This document shows positions 60,801-64,000 of a stretch of 64,000 nucleotides of DNA, one piece after another (position 1 is the stretch's first letter; each line of letters begins with the position of its first letter). A program made the position numbers and the translations under genes. The stretch lies in NCBI GenBank assembly GCA_026874595.1, contig CM049317.1, forward strand, positions 30,438,901-30,502,900, read 5' to 3'. This DNA is from Sipunculus nudus. Taxonomy: Eukaryota; Annelida; Sipuncula; Golfingiida; Sipunculidae. The notes under the pieces are model-generated. The model was not told where the DNA came from, ran no database searches, and was given only the letters and a program-made list of their open reading frames with translations.

Positions 60801-61616
60801 TCCTTACTCTTGTGGACCAGTGAAGCCATGGGACTTATTTACTCAAGGATTAACACAAAAGTATCATATTTGAAATTTTCACATTCCCAACCCTTGTGTC
60901 CAGTTTCAGTCAGTTCCTTGCAATTGTTCTTCAGATATTGTGCAGACACACACGTATACCTACACAAAATTTACCTAAAGCAATAACCCTCCACTTTACA
61001 GAGTTATTAAAAGTTTTGTCAGAGGTTGATTTCCTGTGCCCATTACACAGGGTTATAGAGTAAATACTTCTGCAGGATAATCTGCAGGATTACACAGTGA
61101 ATACTGAAGGATTACACATTTAATACTCAAGGATTATGCAGGAATACTGCAGGATTACACGGTAAATACTGCAGAATTACACTGTAAATGTTGCCATATT
61201 ACAAAGTAAATAATTCTATATTACAAAGTAAATACTTGATGATTGCACGGTAAATACTGCAGGAATATATAATAAATACTGCACTATTACAGAGTAAATA
61301 CTGCACAATTATAGAGTAAACACCTGAGTGTCAGCTAAAAAATGATATCTTTTAGATCTAAAAGTCCAGTTCTATAACATATGTTGTATTTGCCCTATTT
61401 TCTTGTCACATGCTTGCTCTCATTTTCACCTAACTGCCACAATATGAAAGGGACATTCATGTGTTTACTACTGTCCATAATGATGGTCTATTTTTGCAGG
61501 ACTGGATTGGGTTTGCGGCAGCCAAACAGTGTGGTATGCACTCTCTGGCAGAGTTCTATCAAAGCGAACTTCACCATGATGCCAAAGAATTTGGTGAACA
61601 GATTGCCAGGCTTAAG
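53666..61616 (+). CDS. PDCD6IP: PDCD6IP / ALIX, N-terminal Bro1 domain (exons 1-7, gene continues past window)
   Basis: Exons 53666-53868, 56478-56532, 57934-58003, 58639-58766, 59401-59554, 60453-60562 and 61500-61616 join in frame to 279 codons; all introns are GT/AG. ALIX is the cytosolic ESCRT-associated adaptor that recruits CHMP4/ESCRT-III through its Bro1 domain and binds YPXnL cargo through its V domain, acting in multivesicular-body sorting, cytokinetic abscission and membrane repair. The peptide aligns by eye with animal [76 protein letters not shown]. Residues F197, I210 and V214 correspond to human F199, I212 and L216 of the CHMP4-binding patch, the last with a conservative change. 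The Bro1 domain is normally about 360 residues, so roughly a fifth of it plus the V and proline-rich domains lie beyond 64000. HD-PTP and BROX also have Bro1 domains but fit less well. Confidence 0.93.
54497..54652. repeat. Inverted-repeat element with CTAGGCAGCTGAC ends
   Basis: CTAGGCAGCTGAC (54497-54509) and its exact complement GTCAGCTGCCTAG (54640-54652) enclose 130 bp that include a third related motif, CTAGGAAGCCGAC. Likely a MITE remnant in ALIX intron 1. Target duplication not evident. Confidence 0.55.
54731..54843. repeat. Long interrupted (TA)n tract
   Basis: About 113 bp of TA repeats broken by a few TTTA interruptions, in ALIX intron 1. Both strands give spurious Tyr-Ile frames. 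Confidence 0.95.
55540..55745. repeat. GTACCT-rich element
   Basis: Repeated AGTACCTG and GTACCTAAGTAC / GTACCTAGGTAC units, then CATGCCCCAACCCTGAC, a second part with ACAAGTACTGTGAA and TATTTGTACTTAGTCC, and finally AACCCTGAC. The two CCAACCCTGAC blocks bound or divide the element. Its design (short degenerate repeats plus CCAACCCTG ends) resembles the GAGTCC and GAATTG elements in this window. Confidence 0.5.
56478..56532 (+). CDS. PDCD6IP: ALIX exon 2 (coding)
   Basis: 55 bp after acceptor TATTTTTCAG. Completes the Arg codon and encodes [18 protein letters not shown]. Donor CAG|GTCAGT; phase 0 out. Confidence 0.93.
56533..57933 (+). other. ALIX intron 2
   Basis: Contains a GAATTG-rich element (56915-57375) and a CTCF-like motif at 56873-56890. 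No other feature. Confidence 0.85.
56915..57375. repeat. GAATTG-rich element
   Basis: Dense degenerate GAATTGGAATTGAA units at both ends (56915-57010 and 57255-57375) flank about 240 bp of unique sequence. ATATCCCCCAACACACTG lies in the right part. The organisation, with short-repeat arrays on each side of a unique core, parallels the GAGTCC elements. Noncoding. Confidence 0.5.
57934..58003 (+). CDS. PDCD6IP: ALIX exon 3 (coding)
   Basis: 70 bp after acceptor TTTGTTATAG. Encodes [20 protein letters not shown] and RTL, a Bro1 segment with the conserved W/F-K-DAFDK pattern. Phase 1 out at donor A|GTGAGT. Confidence 0.93.
58639..58766 (+). CDS. PDCD6IP: ALIX exon 4 (coding)
   Basis: 128 bp after acceptor TTTTTCCAG. 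Encodes [20 protein letters not shown] and the conserved [12 protein letters not shown]. Helices of the Bro1 core. Donor CAG|GTATGT, phase 0 out. Introns 3 and 4 (635 and 634 bp) hold nothing notable. Confidence 0.93.
59401..59554 (+). CDS. PDCD6IP: ALIX exon 5 (coding)
   Basis: 154 bp after acceptor TAATTTTCAG. Encodes [20 protein letters not shown] through [17 protein letters not shown]197 here aligns with the phenylalanine of the CHMP4-binding patch. Phase 1 out. Confidence 0.94.
60453..60562 (+). CDS. PDCD6IP: ALIX exon 6 (coding)
   Basis: 110 bp after acceptor TTTATTTCAG. Encodes [20 protein letters not shown] then [17 protein letters not shown]. Contains I210 and V214 of the CHMP4-binding surface. 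Donor AAG|GTGAGA. Confidence 0.94.
61060..61320. repeat. Degenerate ~24-bp tandem repeat in ALIX intron 6
   Basis: About eleven units of the form 'GCAGGATTACACAGTAAATACT', each modified. They show GGATTACA and AGTAAATACTGCA cores at 22-28 bp spacing. A decayed minisatellite; noncoding. Confidence 0.7.
61500..61616 (+). CDS. PDCD6IP: ALIX exon 7 (coding)
   Basis: 117 bp after acceptor TATTTTTGCAG. Encodes [20 protein letters not shown] and the [11 protein letters not shown] end, matching the conserved AAKH/QC..A.Y...KFGEEIARL stretch of ALIX. Phase 0 out at AAG|GTAACC. The next canonical exon, expected to continue with the Lys/Ala-rich helix, is not in the window. Confidence 0.93.
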
Positions 61617-61693
61617 GTAACCATGACAACATGAAAGACAAATATTCTTTCATCAAAGCATCAGCTCATTGGCCACACTTAATTTACTTCTTG

Positions 61694-62600
61694 TTTTTAG
61701 CTCAGCTGACTTTCAGTCATGCTGGGCTATAGCGATAGGTCTTTGTCCGTCGTCCTTCCGTCTGTCCGTCCGGCCGGCCGTCCGTCCGTTAGCAGGGCAC
61801 AAATCGTAACCGTAGGGGCTAGGGCCATGAACCCTATGCAGTCTTAGAGGTTATAAAAAGATCTCCTTGCAAAGCTGAAATTAGGTCACTGCGACCTATA
61901 TTCTCGAAGTTATGGGGTGTGTTTGCACCCCCCAGAAATAACTCTTTGAGACAAAATTTTCATCCAAAACCTTCCATCTTTCACATACAGCTCACCTACC
62001 AACAGGGAAAGAACCATAATTTTTTTTAGGTCAAAAGGTCAAAGGTCAAGGTCACAGGAGCCTCTTCTTTGAAAAGCCTGTGGATGCATTTTAAGCCAAC
62101 CCTTTCATCCCAATTCTTTGATCTTTCACATATAGCTAACCTACTAAGTTGGAGAAGAATCCTATAGATTTTGAGGTAACAAGGTCAGGGTCACAGGATC
62201 CACTTCTTTGAAAAGGTTGTGGACACATTTCAAGCTTGACTTTTCATTCCAAACCTTCCAGCACTGATATCGCTTCTCTGCCAACAGGGGAAAAGACCTG
62301 TTGATTTTGAGGTCAAAGGTCAAGTTCACAGCACCCACTTCTTGCGTGGAGTCATTCTCAGGCAAACTTTTCAGTCTGTACCTTCCATCTGTCCTATATG
62401 GCTTACCTACCAATAAGGGAAGAAGCCTATTGATGTTGAGGTCAAAAAAGTCAAAGGTCAAGGTCACAATATTCAATTGTTCTAAATGCTTGTGAGCAAA
62501 TTTCAAGTGTAACTGTTCAACCCAAACCTTCAGTCTTTCACATATGCCACATCTATGCATCACTCAGTTTGACTCAAACTTCATATTTATGGGTCTTTTT
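61694..62600 (+). repeat. R2 repeat, plus-strand copy, with AGGTCA half-site array
   Basis: Starts TTTTTAGCTCAGCTGAC and contains a short TCCGTCCG array, matching the minus-strand copy at 17.2-17.4 kb. It continues into four tandem units of about 135-142 bp, each with TTCCATCTTTCACATA-like, CTACCAACAGGG-like and AGGTCAAAGGTCAAGGTCAC blocks (near 62041, 62183, 62318 and 62454). AGGTCAAAGGTCA is a DR1-type nuclear-receptor site. The minus-strand frame at 62162-62563 is a by-product of the array. Located in ALIX intron 7. Confidence 0.75.
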
Positions 62601-63252
62601 GCTTGAATAAACAACTTATTGATTTTGGGGTCAGCTGGTCAGCAGGTTAAAGGTTGCAGGTCAAAGTTATTCACCCATTGGTTGCCAAGTAATTACACCA
62701 GATTTAAGTAGTTAGTAGTTACCCATCATTGAGAAAGAATCCAGTTGATATATGGGCAAAAGGCCAAGGTCATAGGTCAGGGATGTTCACAATTACTTAT
62801 TTTATAGACCATCTCTATTTTTTTCTTGTATATATAACCATCCCACTCCAGCTGGTACATCTCTCTGTGTGGCTGTAATTGTGAGTGACACTGGTTACAT
62901 ATGACTCCCTTTTGTATCAGCCTATTAAGTGATAAGGCTCAGTGATAGGTACCTCGTTACTTCATAACAAAAACACTGTTGTCAGAATGCTTCAGCCAGG
63001 CATTAAGACTATGAGAGTATAGTATTAAGGTTTAGCTACTGATTTATAAGATGATGGGAACATTTTGCAGTTTATTTTATGGAATCCTAGCAATAAACTT
63101 AGTTTCCTAGATATCTGAATATTTTAATATATATCACCACATATAAAAGCAAGTGTTTGTTCTCATAATGTGGATGTGTACCTTGATTTAGGATGGCTTT
63201 TTGTTTTATTTCAAGACTCTTAGTCATGCTTTCTGCATTTCTTTTCTTTCAG

Positions 63253-63357
63253 GTTTGGCAGTTTACCTACCCTGCTGACCCCATTGAAAAGCAGAGTGAT
63301 AATAAAAAATATTGGACTTACACTTTTTACAATTGCATATCTATAAATCTGATATGA
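63253..63357 (+). CDS. Possible alternative terminal exon of ALIX
   Basis: A strong polypyrimidine tract and CAG at 63233-63252 precede 34 open codons in phase 0, the phase required after exon 7, ending at TGA 63355-63357. The peptide (VWQFTYPADPIEKQSDNKKY...) does not resemble ALIX. AATAAA hexamers follow at 63722 and 63772. If used, it would yield a truncated Bro1 isoform of about 313 residues. It may equally be a chance acceptor next to repeats. Confidence 0.2.
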   Translation, partial: VWQFTYPADPIEKQSDNKKYWTYTFYNCISINLI

Positions 63358-63418
63358 GGGCCTGGACATGCCTTTTGAATTATTTTGGGCATTAATTACT
63401 GGATAATTTGCCGCAAGT

Positions 63419-63620
63419 TTGGTCTCTTATTGGAGAATGTGGGATATCAAATGTCATACTTGTCAGAAATCCATTATGTCTGCCAGTTAGCCACCTTAGA
63501 AATTCTTTCTTCAGTGCAGAATCAGTAATTTTTCTTTAATGTTTGGTCCGATTTAGAGAATGTTTGTTGTCTGATTTCAGACTTGTCAGAAGTCCAATAT
63601 GGCCACCAGGCAACCATCTT
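63419..63620 (+). repeat. Tandem duplication, two ~80-bp copies 123 bp apart
   Basis: Copy 1 (63419-63498) and copy 2 (63542-63620) share TTTGGTC, AGAGAATGT-like, ACTTGTCAGAA.TCCA.TATG and CCA..TAGCCACCTT / CAGGCAACCATCTT. The block CCAATATGGCCACCAGG is reminiscent of widespread animal repeats. Noncoding, in ALIX intron 7. Confidence 0.65.
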
Positions 63621-64000
63621 TTAATTCCTTTTGATCATATTATCTCAAGAACAGTTAAAGTGAATGCAGTTGGATGTATATTTAAATGTAATCTTGTAAA
63701 GGATTGGGTCAAATATTTCTGAATAAATATTACCTTCATTTATAAAAGTGCAGTACAGTTGGCTTGTATTGAATAAAAATTCATACAGAAGCACCTGTTT
63801 CTCAATAATTCTTGCATGTATTTCCTTGATTTTTGCTATATATTTTGATCTTATATTTGCCCTTTGTGGTGTTCCTTTTGAGACTGACAGGTTTCAAGCA
63901 AGCTGTTGGAATAGTTCCTGAAAGCTTAACAATCATGCATTTTCCTCAGACCATCAGTTCACTGTGTTTTAACCAGACATAGGTGATATATATTTCTGTT

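Larger units (their letters stand above)
62600..64000 (+). other. ALIX intron 7, right part, to window end
   Basis: Apart from the candidate terminal exon and the tandem duplication, AT-rich sequence without any exon matching the rest of the Bro1 domain. The gene therefore continues past 64000. Confidence 0.6.

Noticed and set aside
62162-62563. 133-codon minus-strand frame in ALIX intron 7
   Set aside because: It lies in the ~137-bp tandem repeat; its internal similarity follows the repeat period.

Overview
This is an animal nuclear genome window. It is AT-rich, with long introns flanked by GT/AG splice sites, many short transposon-derived repeats and no bacterial-style gene packing. The repeat content and the ALIX sequence suggest a lophotrochozoan, most likely a bivalve mollusc. 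That placement is an inference from repeat style, not proven. Almost all long open frames here are fortuitous or lie in simple repeats.

Two genes are supported. (1) On the + strand, 53666-61616 holds the first seven coding exons (279 codons, all phases consistent) of PDCD6IP/ALIX, the Bro1-domain ESCRT adaptor. The gene runs off the right edge inside intron 7. (2) On the - strand, a gene of unknown family has a probable 5' untranslated exon near 42.1-42.2 kb. Its coding exons are at 31664-31536, 21476-21404, 18706-18692 (a 15-bp microexon) and 12876-12730. They join in frame into a 121-residue N-terminal segment that continues left of 12.7 kb or out of the window. An alternative first coding exon is possible at 11468-11408. 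It ends in the same phase as the 12.7-kb exon and lies in a CpG-bearing pocket. The two genes are divergent and separated by about 11 kb.

Layout. 1-12.7 kb: probable intron of the minus-strand gene, with CpG-bearing promoter-like pockets at 0-0.6, 5.8-5.9 and 11.0-11.65 kb, three TIR elements, a 72-bp tandem array and a 33-bp tandem array. 12.7-42.2 kb: the minus-strand gene with 2.7-10 kb introns, two more TIR elements, a CGGA-array repeat, palindrome-bearing repeats, a GAGTCC-rich element and a local 480-bp duplication. 42.3-53.5 kb: intergenic, with a TTAA-flanked piggyBac-like MITE, duplicated segments, a tandem array of GGTGGCGCCACC palindromes and a GAGTCC-rich element split by a 5'-truncated, frame-broken non-LTR retrotransposon. 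53.5-64 kb: ALIX exons, with repeats in its introns that include a ~137-bp tandem array of AGGTCA half-sites.

I found no tRNA, rRNA or CRISPR array and no clear new multi-gene system. The most interesting signals are the multi-promoter structure of the unknown minus-strand gene, several dispersed elements built around variable internal short repeats (GAGTCC, GTACCT, GAATTG), recurring CTCF-like motifs, and a possible early terminal exon of ALIX.
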